Shown: in pieces, positions 35,316-43,662 of the stretch | Layout of the letters: every line of letters begins with the position of its first letter | Position numbering within the stretch: the first letter of the stretch is position 1 | Made by a program: the position numbers and the translations under genes | DNA from: Arcobacter lacus | GTDB lineage: Bacteria; Campylobacterota; Campylobacteria; Campylobacterales; Arcobacteraceae | Direction: 5' to 3' | Assembly (NCBI RefSeq): GCF_003063295.1 | Contig: NZ_MUXF01000019.1 | Coordinates: 181,919 to 245,918 of the forward strand | DNA: 64,000 bases | Notes under the pieces: generated by a model | What the model saw: the letters and a program-made list of their open reading frames with translations, nothing else | Databases searched by the model: none | Told to the model about the DNA's origin: nothing

Positions 35316-36830
35316 ATGAAATTAACAAAAGAGCAAGAAAAAATCATAAACAGTAAAGAATTATCTTTTAAAATAAATGCAGTAGCAGGAAGTGGAAAAA
35401 CTACAACACTTCTTGAATATGCAAAAAAAAACTCAAATTTAAAGATTTTATACCTTGCTTACAATAAATCTTTGCAAGTTTCACTTCAAGAAAAACTACA
35501 AAATTATAATCTTCCATATCTGCACGTTAGCACTATTCACTCACTTGCTTATAATAGGATTCAAGCATATAACTACAATCTAACAAATGATTTGAAAAAC
35601 TACATTATTGAAAAAGTTATCACAACTTATGAGTTTCAAACAAATCAAAAAAACTATTTTCCAAGCTTGGAATATACAGCTTTAGTAAAAGATTTAATAA
35701 CTTTTTATTGCAACTCTTCTTTGATAAATCTTGATTCAAAACTTCTTGATAGTTATAAAAAACAAAGTGATTTAAGTGCAAAGATTTTAGAACTTATAGG
35801 TAAAAATGAAAAAAGAGTTTTAGCTCACCTAAAAATACTACTTTCAAGTATGAAAAATAAAGTTATTGATGCAACACATGATTTTTATCTAAAAATGTTT
35901 TATCTAAATAAAAAGGTTTCTACAAATCTAAATTATGATTTAATTTTAGTAGATGAAGCACAAGATATAAGCGATGTGATGATAGGAATTATTGAAAATC
36001 AAAATTGTAGACGAATTTATGTTGGAGACAGTTTTCAACAAATTTATAGTTTTAGATTTGCTACAAATGCTTTAAATAAAGTTGATTTACCAGCGTTTCA
36101 TCTAACAAAGAGTTTTAGATTTGGAAATAACTATGCAAAATTTCTACAATCAAGTTTAAACAATCTTTATGAGCTAAACTCAAGTAATCTTTTAAATATT
36201 TTTGGAATGGAACAAAATACAAAAATTGGAAAAGAATTTATAGATTTTTCTAAACCTTTTTGTATTATTGCTAGAACAACTTTTGGTTTGATTCAACAGT
36301 TAGTTTATTATATTCATCAAAAGAAAAAAATATATTTTGAAGGTGGATATAACTCTTATTCATTTATGAATCAAACTGTATATTCTATTTTTTATTTAAA
36401 ACAGAAAAAAAATGACAAAATCACAATAGATGAAATAAAAGATTTTGAAACAATAAATGAACTTGAAACTTTTGCAAAAGATACAAAAAATCAAGATTAT
36501 CTAAATATAATAAAGTTTATAAATGCCTATGGTGATAATATTTTTGAGATAAATAAAAAGATAAAAGAGCATTTAGTAAATGATAAAAAAGATGCAGATA
36601 TTATCTTTACAACTGCTCACAAATCAAAAGGTTTAGAGTACGAACAAGTTTTAATGGCTGATGATTTCATCTCTAAAAAAGATATTTTAAATACAAAAAA
36701 CAAACTCTCTTTTCAAAGAATAAATGAAGAGTTAAATATCTATTATGTAGCAAGTACTAGAGTAAAAAGTGCAATTTCTCTAGCAAATTTACAGTTAGAT
36801 TATAAATATAATGAAAGTGAAAATATATGA
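35316..36830 (+). CDS. Small UvrD/Rep-like superfamily 1 helicase
   Basis: 504 residues, short for the family (UvrD about 720). SF1A motifs in order: Q/Walker A EQEKIINSKELSFKINAVAGSGKTTT (residues about 5-32), LYLAYNKSLQ, VSTIHSLAY, Walker B LVDEAQDISDVM near 211, VGDSFQQIYSFRFAT near 236, KSFRFG, then TTAHKSKGLEYEQVLMADD near 433 and YVASTRVKSAI near 477. The 2B domain seems much reduced. It resembles phage- and F-box-type Dda/UvrD-like helicases that unwind DNA or strip proteins. It overlaps the next gene by ATGA and heads a four-gene operon of otherwise unknown proteins. Confidence 0.82.
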   Translation: MKLTKEQEKIINSKELSFKINAVAGSGKTTTLLEYAKKNSNLKILYLAYNKSLQVSLQEKLQNYNLPYLHVSTIHSLAYNRIQAYNYNLTNDLKNYIIEKVITTYEFQTNQKNYFPSLEYTALVKDLITFYCNSSLINLDSKLLDSYKKQSDLSAKILELIGKNEKRVLAHLKILLSSMKNKVIDATHDFYLKMFYLNKKVSTNLNYDLILVDEAQDISDVMIGIIENQNCRRIYVGDSFQQIYSFRFATNALNKVDLPAFHLTKSFRFGNNYAKFLQSSLNNLYELNSSNLLNIFGMEQNTKIGKEFIDFSKPFCIIARTTFGLIQQLVYYIHQKKKIYFEGGYNSYSFMNQTVYSIFYLKQKKNDKITIDEIKDFETINELETFAKDTKNQDYLNIIKFINAYGDNIFEINKKIKEHLVNDKKDADIIFTTAHKSKGLEYEQVLMADDFISKKDILNTKNKLSFQRINEELNIYYVASTRVKSAISLANLQLDYKYNESENI

Positions 36831-37765
36831 AAAAAATAGTAATTTTAATAAGCCTAATTTTAGTTTTTGCTCTTATTGTTTTTAGTTACAATAAAACTCA
36901 AACAAAAGATATTCAAATCTCATTTTACTCTTGGGAAAATAGCTTTGAAGAACAAAATATAAATGAAAAACTTTATATAAAAGTTTTAGATGTAAATTTT
37001 TCTACGAAATTAGAACTACTAAAAACAAATATAAAAGAAACTCCAAAAAACTTTATTCCAGTTATTTATATCACAAATGAAACTATGAAAAATGTAGATT
37101 ATTCTTTAGTTAGCAAAGTGATTTTAGAGACTTTAAAAAACTACAAATTTGATGAAATTCAAATAGATTGTGATTGGAGTTTAAGCACAAGATCAAACTA
37201 CTTTAATTTACTTGAAGATTTAAAAGAAAAATTAAATAAAACAATAAGTGCAACTATAAGACTTCATCAAATAAAATACTACACAAAAACAGGTATTCCA
37301 CCAGTTGATTATGGAGTTTTGATGTATTACAATATGTCAAGCATTGGTGATTTTAATACAAAAAACTCTATTTTAGATAATGAAATTGCAAAAAAATATC
37401 ACTACAATTTTGATGTTTATCCTCTAAAATTAAAACTTGCTCTTCCACTTTATTCTCAAGCTATTCAATTTAGAGAAGAAAAAGCTATAAGTTTATTTGA
37501 AGGAGTTGAAGAAAAAGATTTCAATAATGATTTTGAAAAACTAGAAAATAACAGATATAAAGTTCTAAATAGCCACTACTTTAAGGGAAGATATATATAC
37601 AAAGATGATATATTTCGTCTTGAAAACTCAAATGAACAAGATATAAAAATAGCACTAAAAGATTTTTTAGATTTATCAAAAAATAGATATGATGAAGTTA
37701 TTTTTTACACTTTAAAATATAAAAACAAATACGATTTAAACAATTTAATAAAAGGAAATTTATGA
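36827..37765 (+). CDS. Membrane-anchored TIM-barrel-like protein (possible glycosidase fold, DUF3142-like)
   Basis: 312 residues, no firm family. Residues 3-20 are a hydrophobic anchor with no lipobox Cys, so the rest is probably periplasmic. FIPVIYITNE, FDEIQIDCDWSLSTRSNYF, ISATIRLHQIKYY and DYGVLMYYNM look like successive beta-strands of a glycoside-hydrolase-type barrel. EIQIDCDW recalls the acidic strand of GH18 enzymes but lacks their final Glu. I recall similar EIQIDCDW proteins in Bacteroidetes next to TPR-rich partners, as here; not checked. ATGA overlaps on both sides tie it to the helicase and the large solenoid gene. Confidence 0.6.
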   Translation: MKKIVILISLILVFALIVFSYNKTQTKDIQISFYSWENSFEEQNINEKLYIKVLDVNFSTKLELLKTNIKETPKNFIPVIYITNETMKNVDYSLVSKVILETLKNYKFDEIQIDCDWSLSTRSNYFNLLEDLKEKLNKTISATIRLHQIKYYTKTGIPPVDYGVLMYYNMSSIGDFNTKNSILDNEIAKKYHYNFDVYPLKLKLALPLYSQAIQFREEKAISLFEGVEEKDFNNDFEKLENNRYKVLNSHYFKGRYIYKDDIFRLENSNEQDIKIALKDFLDLSKNRYDEVIFYTLKYKNKYDLNNLIKGNL

Positions 37766-39825
37766 TTTTAAGAGCTCTATTTTTTATATTTATATTAAAT
37801 ATAAACTTATTTTCTTGCGGATATTGGATTGATCCTTATGAAAAAGAGTTTATATTTTTAGATGATAGAAATTCCCCACTAGCAAACTATTCAAACTTAG
37901 ATGAAGCAGCCGTTTATAATACAATTATTTATGAATATGAACGAAAAAATAAAGAAGCAAATCTAAAAGAGTGGAAAGAAGAGTTAAAAAATAGATACTC
38001 TATTGAAAATATAGAAGATTTTATTTATAAAAGAAAAAATCTAAACCTTTTAAGAGATAATGAAGTTTCAGAATATATAAAATTTGTAGAAAAACAAGAA
38101 AATTGTGTAACTTATGACTATTATAAACCTGTTCCAACAGGATGCGAAGGTTATATAGATGAAGCTTTAAATAATATTGATAAAACAACTTCTCAATATT
38201 TAAAACTTAGATATTTTTATTTAGCTTTTAGACTTGCTCACTTTAAACAACAAGAGCCTTTAAAAATCTATGAAAAATATAAATATCTACTTGAAAATGA
38301 TACAAAAACTATCGTAAAAGACTGGATTCAAGGTATTTATGCAGGTGCTTTGATAAAAAATGGACAAACAGTAAAAGGTGTTTATGAGTTCTCAAAATTA
38401 CTTGATGAAAGTAAAATAAACTCACATTTAAGCTATTACAACTTTTTTCACATAAAAACAAATGAACAATGGAATGAACTTTTAGCAAAAGCCCAAAACA
38501 ATGAAGAAAAAACAAAATTTTATGCTCTTAGAAGTTTAAAACCTGAAAGTAATATTTTAGAAGAGTTAGAAAATATTAAAAAAGTAGATGTAAACTCGAA
38601 ATGGCTTGATTTTGTCCTTTTTAGGGAACTTTTAAATTATCAACTATTTTTTAATCAAAATGAAGAAACAGTAATAGAACTTCCAAAAAAATATATTGAA
38701 TTTCTAAAAACTATAAAAAGAGATGATATGTATTTAGTAAATCTTAGTCTTTCTTACTTTAATATCTTCCAAAAAAATTATGCAGAAGCTTCAAAATACA
38801 GTAAAGAGTTATTAGAAAAATATCCAGACTCACACGAAGCACAAACATTAGCATATATTTTATACTTAGAAAAACTAGAAAAAATCGATATAAAAACAGA
38901 AAATGAAATTTATACTAAAATGACAGAACTTACAAAAAAAGATCACACTTCTCAATCAATTCATGATTATACTTTTGTAATTTTAGAAAAATTATATAAA
39001 AAACAAAATGATAAATTTAATGCCTTTTTATCAAAATATATAAACTATTTAGATATGTCAGCTTTTGATTTAGAGTTGATGGAAAAATTTGAAATTTTTA
39101 TGAAATCAACTCCAGATTCAAAACTAAAAGAGTATATGCAAAAAAGTTTTTCTAAACAAGCAAAAAATGATAGTTATACTACAAAAACTAGACTTTTGAT
39201 AAATAACTTAAAATTTCAAGAAGCTTTAGAAACAAATACTGCTTTTTTAAATGAAAAAATCGAATTTAATCCTTTTAATACTTTTATAAAAGGGAACAAC
39301 AGAACAGGTAAACAAGATGTTTTAACTATAAAAGAGTTTTTAACAAAAATGATTGTTATAAAAACAGAACTTGAAAAAAATCCAAAAAGTGTAATGGATA
39401 ACTATCTTTTTGCAAATGCTTTATATAACCTAAGTTATTTTGGAAATTCAGATAGAATTACTACTGTTTATAGAAGTAACTACTCTATTGGTTCACCCCT
39501 TCTACAAAAAGAAAAGTTAGAAAAAGCAATAAAACACTACAATATCGCTTTAGAAAATTCAAAAGAAAAAGAGTTCCAAGCAAAATTGACTTATATGATT
39601 TCAAAAGTTTATCTTGCACTTGCTGATTTAAGTAATGAAAAAGATAGATGGCAATATTACGGTGAATCAAAATATAATTATGGAACAATATACGAAACAT
39701 TTTTACAAAAAAATGGAGCAAAATATTTTGATACTCTAAAACAAGATTTTGGAAATACAAAATATTATCAAGAACTAATCCAACAATGTGGGGATTTTAA
39801 AATATATCAAAAAGGAAAACAATAA
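37762..39825 (+). CDS. Large probable lipoprotein with helical (TPR-like) repeats, unknown function
   Basis: 687 residues. The N-terminus FFIFILNINLFSCGYWIDP looks like a signal peptide with lipobox LFSC (Cys19; Phe at -2 is unusual). A short Asp/Tyr-rich segment follows, then helix pairs to the end (LKLRYFYLAFRLAHFKQQEPLKIYEKY, YLVNLSLSYFNIFQKNYAEASKYSKELLEKYPDSHEAQTLAY, LEKAIKHYNIALENSKEKEFQ), a TPR-like alpha-solenoid. It would sit on the outer membrane or in the periplasm as a scaffold. It overlaps the TIM-barrel-like gene by 4 bases and the next gene starts at the next base. No catalytic motif seen. Confidence 0.65.
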   Translation: MILRALFFIFILNINLFSCGYWIDPYEKEFIFLDDRNSPLANYSNLDEAAVYNTIIYEYERKNKEANLKEWKEELKNRYSIENIEDFIYKRKNLNLLRDNEVSEYIKFVEKQENCVTYDYYKPVPTGCEGYIDEALNNIDKTTSQYLKLRYFYLAFRLAHFKQQEPLKIYEKYKYLLENDTKTIVKDWIQGIYAGALIKNGQTVKGVYEFSKLLDESKINSHLSYYNFFHIKTNEQWNELLAKAQNNEEKTKFYALRSLKPESNILEELENIKKVDVNSKWLDFVLFRELLNYQLFFNQNEETVIELPKKYIEFLKTIKRDDMYLVNLSLSYFNIFQKNYAEASKYSKELLEKYPDSHEAQTLAYILYLEKLEKIDIKTENEIYTKMTELTKKDHTSQSIHDYTFVILEKLYKKQNDKFNAFLSKYINYLDMSAFDLELMEKFEIFMKSTPDSKLKEYMQKSFSKQAKNDSYTTKTRLLINNLKFQEALETNTAFLNEKIEFNPFNTFIKGNNRTGKQDVLTIKEFLTKMIVIKTELEKNPKSVMDNYLFANALYNLSYFGNSDRITTVYRSNYSIGSPLLQKEKLEKAIKHYNIALENSKEKEFQAKLTYMISKVYLALADLSNEKDRWQYYGESKYNYGTIYETFLQKNGAKYFDTLKQDFGNTKYYQELIQQCGDFKIYQKGKQ

Positions 39826-40572
39826 ATGCAGTATTTTGGAGAGATACAAACTAAATATGAAGAGATATTTTTAACTCAAAGTTATATGTACTTCAACGAA
39901 GAAGGTGAAGAAATATCAGTAAAAGAGTTCAAAAATCTGATAAAAACAACAAAAGACAGAAAACAAAATATCATTGGAACTGTATTTTTATACAATCCGG
40001 TTGTAACTCCAATGGGATTTGATTCAAATAAATATCTATTAGAACAAGATTTTGAAGACTTTGATAAACTAATAGAACTAAAAGCTGAAAACTATATAAC
40101 TGTGTTTAAACAAGCTATGAGAGAGTCTTGTAAAGGTAAAATAGTAGAGATAAAAAATCTATTCAACTTAATAGAAAGAAATATTGATGCTTCAACTTTA
40201 CTCATAAAGTTTAATGAAGATTTAGAAAGATATAACTCAGCTCAAAATACAGAGTTTGATAGAGATATTATGTATCTTGATGCTGCAAATTTTATACCTG
40301 CTGGAAAATTTGTATTTTTTTGTTGGGGAGATAAAATAAAAGAAAAAGAGTTCCCTTATATAAATGAATATGCAAAAGCTTTATATGAAAATGCTATAAA
40401 ATTAGGTAAAAAAGTTGCTTACGTTTATAAAAAAGAGAAAACAGAACAAGGAAGTATCGAGTTCTTACAGTTCTCAAATCCTTCACAAAATCAAAAGTAT
40501 AAAGCTTCTATTTCAAGTGCTATAAAAAAATCTTTTGAACAATTTCCTCCAATTCCAACTCCTTATGAATAA
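39826..40572 (+). CDS. Conserved-looking cytosolic protein of unknown function
   Basis: 248 residues, no signal peptide or membrane helix. I do not recognise it. The order IIGTVFLYNPVVTPMGFDS, KGKIVEIKNLFNLIE, GKFVFFCWGDKIKEKEF and ALYENAIKLGKKVAYVYK loosely recalls DUF1643 proteins (NPS..., NLF..., AWG...), but I would not assign it. The C-terminus ends in a Pro-rich FPPIPTPYE. It begins one base after the solenoid gene stop (TAAATG), so its translation is coupled to a probable lipoprotein although it looks cytosolic. It ends 85 bases before the tRNA cluster. Confidence 0.7.
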   Translation: MQYFGEIQTKYEEIFLTQSYMYFNEEGEEISVKEFKNLIKTTKDRKQNIIGTVFLYNPVVTPMGFDSNKYLLEQDFEDFDKLIELKAENYITVFKQAMRESCKGKIVEIKNLFNLIERNIDASTLLIKFNEDLERYNSAQNTEFDRDIMYLDAANFIPAGKFVFFCWGDKIKEKEFPYINEYAKALYENAIKLGKKVAYVYKKEKTEQGSIEFLQFSNPSQNQKYKASISSAIKKSFEQFPPIPTPYE

Positions 40573-40633
40573 ATTTTTTAAAATTTATTCATAATTATGT
40601 TATTTCTTTAGCTAAGTTTAATTATTTTAAGTA

Positions 40634-40639
40634 TATAAT
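40634..40639 (+). promoter_or_regulatory. -10 box of the tRNA operon
   Basis: TATAAT in GTATATAATTGCGTCC, 18 bases before the first tRNA. The GCGTCC just downstream resembles a G/C-rich discriminator, as on stable-RNA promoters. Confidence 0.65.
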
Positions 40640-40657
40640 TGCGTCCACTTAAATTAT

Positions 40658-40732
40658 TGGGGTATCGCCAAGCGGTAAGGCAACGGTTTTTGGTACCGTC
40701 ACTCGAAGGTTCGAATCCTTCTACCCCATCCA
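40658..40732 (+). tRNA. tRNA-Gln(UUG), CCA encoded
   Basis: 75 bases. Acceptor arms TGGGGTA / TACCCCA pair perfectly; the anticodon arm ACGGT / ACCGT encloses TTTTGGT with anticodon TTG. The T-loop GGTTCGAATCC is standard and CCA is encoded. First of a four-tRNA operon. Confidence 0.97.
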
Positions 40733-40752
40733 ATTAGTTTAAGTTTTTTTAT

Positions 40753-40837
40753 GGTGAGGTTGGAGAGTGGTCAAATCCTGCGGACTGTAAATCCGCCGCC
40801 TACGGCTTCGAAGGTTCGAATCCTTCTCTCACCACCA
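40753..40837 (+). tRNA. tRNA-Tyr(GUA), CCA encoded
   Basis: 85 bases with the long variable arm of bacterial tRNA-Tyr. Acceptor GGTGAGG pairs with TCTCACC (one G-U). Anticodon loop ACTGTAAAT with GTA. T-loop GGTTCGAATCC, CCA encoded. Confidence 0.96.
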
Positions 40838-40854
40838 CTTTTTCAAAAGTAAAT

Positions 40855-40930
40855 GGTTCGATAGCTCAGTCGGTAGAGCAAAGGATTGAAAATCCTTGTG
40901 TCGACAGTTCGATTCTGTCTCGAACCACCA
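40855..40930 (+). tRNA. tRNA-Phe(GAA), CCA encoded
   Basis: 76 bases. Acceptor GGTTCGA / TCGAACC perfect; anticodon arm GGATT...AATCC with GAA; T-arm ACAGTTCGATTCTGT. CCA encoded. Confidence 0.97.
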
Positions 40931-40954
40931 CTTTTGATTTTTATTACACACTGT

Positions 40955-41041
40955 GCGAGTGTGGCGGAATAGGTAGACGCGCGGGACTTAAAATCCCGTT
41001 CCGGTTTCGGAGTGTGAGTTCGATTCTCACCATTCGCACCA
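40955..41041 (+). tRNA. tRNA-Leu(UAA), CCA encoded
   Basis: 87 bases with a long variable arm. Acceptor GCGAGTG pairs with CATTCGC (one G-U). Anticodon arm GGGAC / ATCCC region holds TAA. CCA encoded. A T-run (CTTTTTTATA) follows and may help end transcription of the operon. Confidence 0.96.
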
Positions 41042-41056
41042 TCTTTTTTATAAATC

Positions 41057-42955
41057 TTATTTCAAATTACTATTCAAATCAATTTTTATCGTAAACTGTG
41101 CACCAAAGTATTGTTTATCATTGTAAGTAAATTCTACATTTTCAACACCAATAGTTCCATTTAGATGTTTTGTAATAATTTCTTCTGTCATATAAAGCCC
41201 TATTCCTGTTCCTTGACTTTTATATTTTGTTGTAAAGTATGGTTCAAAGATTTTGTTTAAATTTTCTTTTATTACTCCACCAGCATTATCTTTTATAACT
41301 ATGTTTATATAATCATCATTTTTATAAGCATCTACAAAAATAAATCTCTCATTTTCTTTTTTTATAAGTTCATCTCTTGAGTTATTTAAGATGTTTATTA
41401 AAGCTTGAATAAGCTCATTTTCATAACTTTCAAATTCAATTGTTTCAATATTTTTTATGATTTTTATCTCTTTTGAATTAAATTGAGCTGATATTAAATC
41501 TAAAGTCTTTTTAAATACTTCTAGCAAATTTACTTTTGATTTTTCTTTATTTGGTATAAAAAAGTTTCTAAAATCATCTATTGTTTCTGAAAGATATTGT
41601 GCTGAATGATTTATCCTATCTGAAGCTTCAAAGAAAAATTCATCAGTTAAAACACCCATTTGTTTTTGTAAAACCATACCACTTGTTGCAGTAGTAATTA
41701 TAGATAAAGGTTGTCTCCATTGGTGTGCAATATTTCCTATCATTTCTCCCATTGCTGCCATTTTTGATTGTTGATATAAAATTGCTTGTTTATTATCTAA
41801 CTCTTTTTTATATTCTTTTAATTTATTTTCTAAAAAAATTGAAACATATCTTGAAACTATCAATAAAAATACAATTAAAACTATTCCAACAATAATGATA
41901 TTTGCTACATATTTTTCATAACTTTTATCCAATTTTTCTTTAACTTCAAGAATTTCTTGCTTTAAATCATCTTCATAAAAACCAGTTCCAATAAGCCAAT
42001 TCCAATCATTCATACCTTGAACAAAACTTATTTTTTCCATTTGAGATTCTGAGTTAGGTTTATTTTGGATATAAGAGTAAAAACCATTGCCATTTTTAGC
42101 AATTTCTATCATATCAGGAACGATATTTTCATTTTTACCTATGGCTAGATTTTCAGTATAGCTTTTACCTATATACTCTTTTCTTATATGACTTAAATAT
42201 ATTCCATCATAATTAATAACAAAAATATATCCAGCTTTTCCAAATCTAATCATACTTATATATTCTAAAGCTTTTTTTTGAATTGTTTTTTCAAAATCAT
42301 CAAAATATTCTCCAGTTCCAATAGCTATATTTAAAGGTTCAAAATATTTATAAAAAGATATTTTACGTCCTATTTCACCATTTGTATTTGGTTTATACCA
42401 ATAATATTCATCAAATCTTTCTGTTTTATCTTTTATTGTATTTACAATACTTTGAAAAAGTTTATAACCTCTTGCATCTGTATAATTTATAAAATTTTTA
42501 CCTTCAATACTTTTATCAACAGGATGAGACAATTTATTTCCATAAGTATCATCCATGAAAAAGTAACCTCTTCCATCATTAAATCTTATCTTATCAAAAG
42601 CGACTTTTATAAGTTCAAATATCTCTTTTTTAGTTTTTGTATCTTTATAATTTTCATAAATACTTGAAGCAATTGCATGAGCTTCATAAACCCTATTTTT
42701 TACGTTTTGTTTTAACTCTTCTTCTGTATTTTTTTGAAGTCTTTTTGTAAATTCATATACTTTTGTTACTTCTTCTTTTATTATTTCTTTATTTTTTAAA
42801 ATATATTTTTCTTCTATCTCTTTTTTTTCTTTAGTAAAAGTTTTTTTATTTTCAAAATACAAAAATAAAATTATAAATATAGAAAAAACTACAACAAAAA
42901 CTGAGGGCATAAACTTTATAATCTTTAAAAACTGTTCTTCTTTTGACATTTTCAT
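41057..42955 (-). CDS. Sensor histidine kinase with double Cache sensor domain
   Basis: 632 residues. TM1 about 15-35. A periplasmic double Cache covers about 75-345; two copies of the pattern occur: RGYFFMDDTYGNKLSHP with IAIGTGEYFDDFE, then AGYIFVINYDGIYLSH with NWLIGTGFYEDDLK. TM2 about 352-372. The HisKA dimerisation helix carries the phospho-His in GEMIGNIAHQWRQPLS. HATPase blocks are ALINILNNSRDEL, VIKDNAGGV and GTGIGLYMTEEII. No adjacent response regulator, so the partner is elsewhere. Cache domains of this class often bind small organic acids or amines; ligand not predictable. Confidence 0.92.
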   Translation of the reverse strand: MKMSKEEQFLKIIKFMPSVFVVVFSIFIILFLYFENKKTFTKEKKEIEEKYILKNKEIIKEEVTKVYEFTKRLQKNTEEELKQNVKNRVYEAHAIASSIYENYKDTKTKKEIFELIKVAFDKIRFNDGRGYFFMDDTYGNKLSHPVDKSIEGKNFINYTDARGYKLFQSIVNTIKDKTERFDEYYWYKPNTNGEIGRKISFYKYFEPLNIAIGTGEYFDDFEKTIQKKALEYISMIRFGKAGYIFVINYDGIYLSHIRKEYIGKSYTENLAIGKNENIVPDMIEIAKNGNGFYSYIQNKPNSESQMEKISFVQGMNDWNWLIGTGFYEDDLKQEILEVKEKLDKSYEKYVANIIIVGIVLIVFLLIVSRYVSIFLENKLKEYKKELDNKQAILYQQSKMAAMGEMIGNIAHQWRQPLSIITTATSGMVLQKQMGVLTDEFFFEASDRINHSAQYLSETIDDFRNFFIPNKEKSKVNLLEVFKKTLDLISAQFNSKEIKIIKNIETIEFESYENELIQALINILNNSRDELIKKENERFIFVDAYKNDDYINIVIKDNAGGVIKENLNKIFEPYFTTKYKSQGTGIGLYMTEEIITKHLNGTIGVENVEFTYNDKQYFGAQFTIKIDLNSNLK

Positions 42956-43059
42956 TTTGTAACTTTATAAACCAATTGTGAAATATTAAAAATTATTATA
43001 TCAATTTTATTGTTAATTAAATTTTTTTATCAAAAAATAAATATTAAAAATTAGTTTGA

Positions 43060-43065
43060 TATAAT
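43060..43065 (+). promoter_or_regulatory. -10 box of the FMN reductase gene
   Basis: TATAAT in TTGATATAATCAATCG, 31 bases before the ATG, with TTTTAAGGAAA as ribosome site. Confidence 0.5.
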
Positions 43066-43096
43066 CAATCGCTGAAAAAAAATTTTAAGGAAATTT

Positions 43097-43606
43097 ATGT
43101 CAAAAATAGGAATATTAGTAGCAAGTTCAAATAATAATCAAAAATTAGCTCTTAAATTAAAAGAGTTAGCACAAAGTCAAAATTGTGAAGCTGAAGTAAT
43201 AAATTTAGTAGATTACAACTTACCTTTATATAGCACTATTGAAGAAGAAAAAAATGGTATCCCAGAATCTGCTTTGGATTTAGCTACAAAAATTATTGAT
43301 TTAAAAGCTTTTATTATAGTTGCACCAGAATACAATGGAGTTATGCCACCAGTTTTAAATAATGCTATGTCTTGGACTTCAAGAGCAACAAAAAACTGGA
43401 GAGATGCTTTTAATGAAAAAATTGTAGGATTAGCAACACACAGTGGTGGTGGTGGAGTAAAAGGACTTCAAGCAATGAGAATTATGTTCCAACACTTAGG
43501 AGCAAATATCTTAGCAAGAGAAATTTTAACTACTTATGATAAACCACTAAATGAAGAGTCAGCAATAGCTATGATAAACTCTTTAGTAAAACTATCAAGA
43601 GCTTAG
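43097..43606 (+). CDS. NADPH-dependent FMN reductase-family flavoprotein
   Basis: 169 residues, flavodoxin-like fold. GILVASSNNNQKLALKL at the start is the FMN phosphate loop, APEYNGVMPPVLNNAMSWTSR is the family signature near 77-97, and LATHSGGGGVKGLQAMR follows. It should reduce FMN or quinones with NAD(P)H in the cytosol. It is monocistronic, ending in a terminator hairpin. Confidence 0.9.
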   Translation: MSKIGILVASSNNNQKLALKLKELAQSQNCEAEVINLVDYNLPLYSTIEEEKNGIPESALDLATKIIDLKAFIIVAPEYNGVMPPVLNNAMSWTSRATKNWRDAFNEKIVGLATHSGGGGVKGLQAMRIMFQHLGANILAREILTTYDKPLNEESAIAMINSLVKLSRA

Positions 43607-43620
43607 GAATTTTTCCTAAG
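43602..43620 (+). terminator. Terminator of the FMN reductase gene
   Basis: Perfect 8-bp stem CTTAGGAA / TTCCTAAG with a 3-base loop overlapping the stop codon, followed by TTTTGT. Confidence 0.75.
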
Positions 43621-43662
43621 TTTTGTAACTCAACTGTTATAAATTTATGCTAAAATTTTTCT

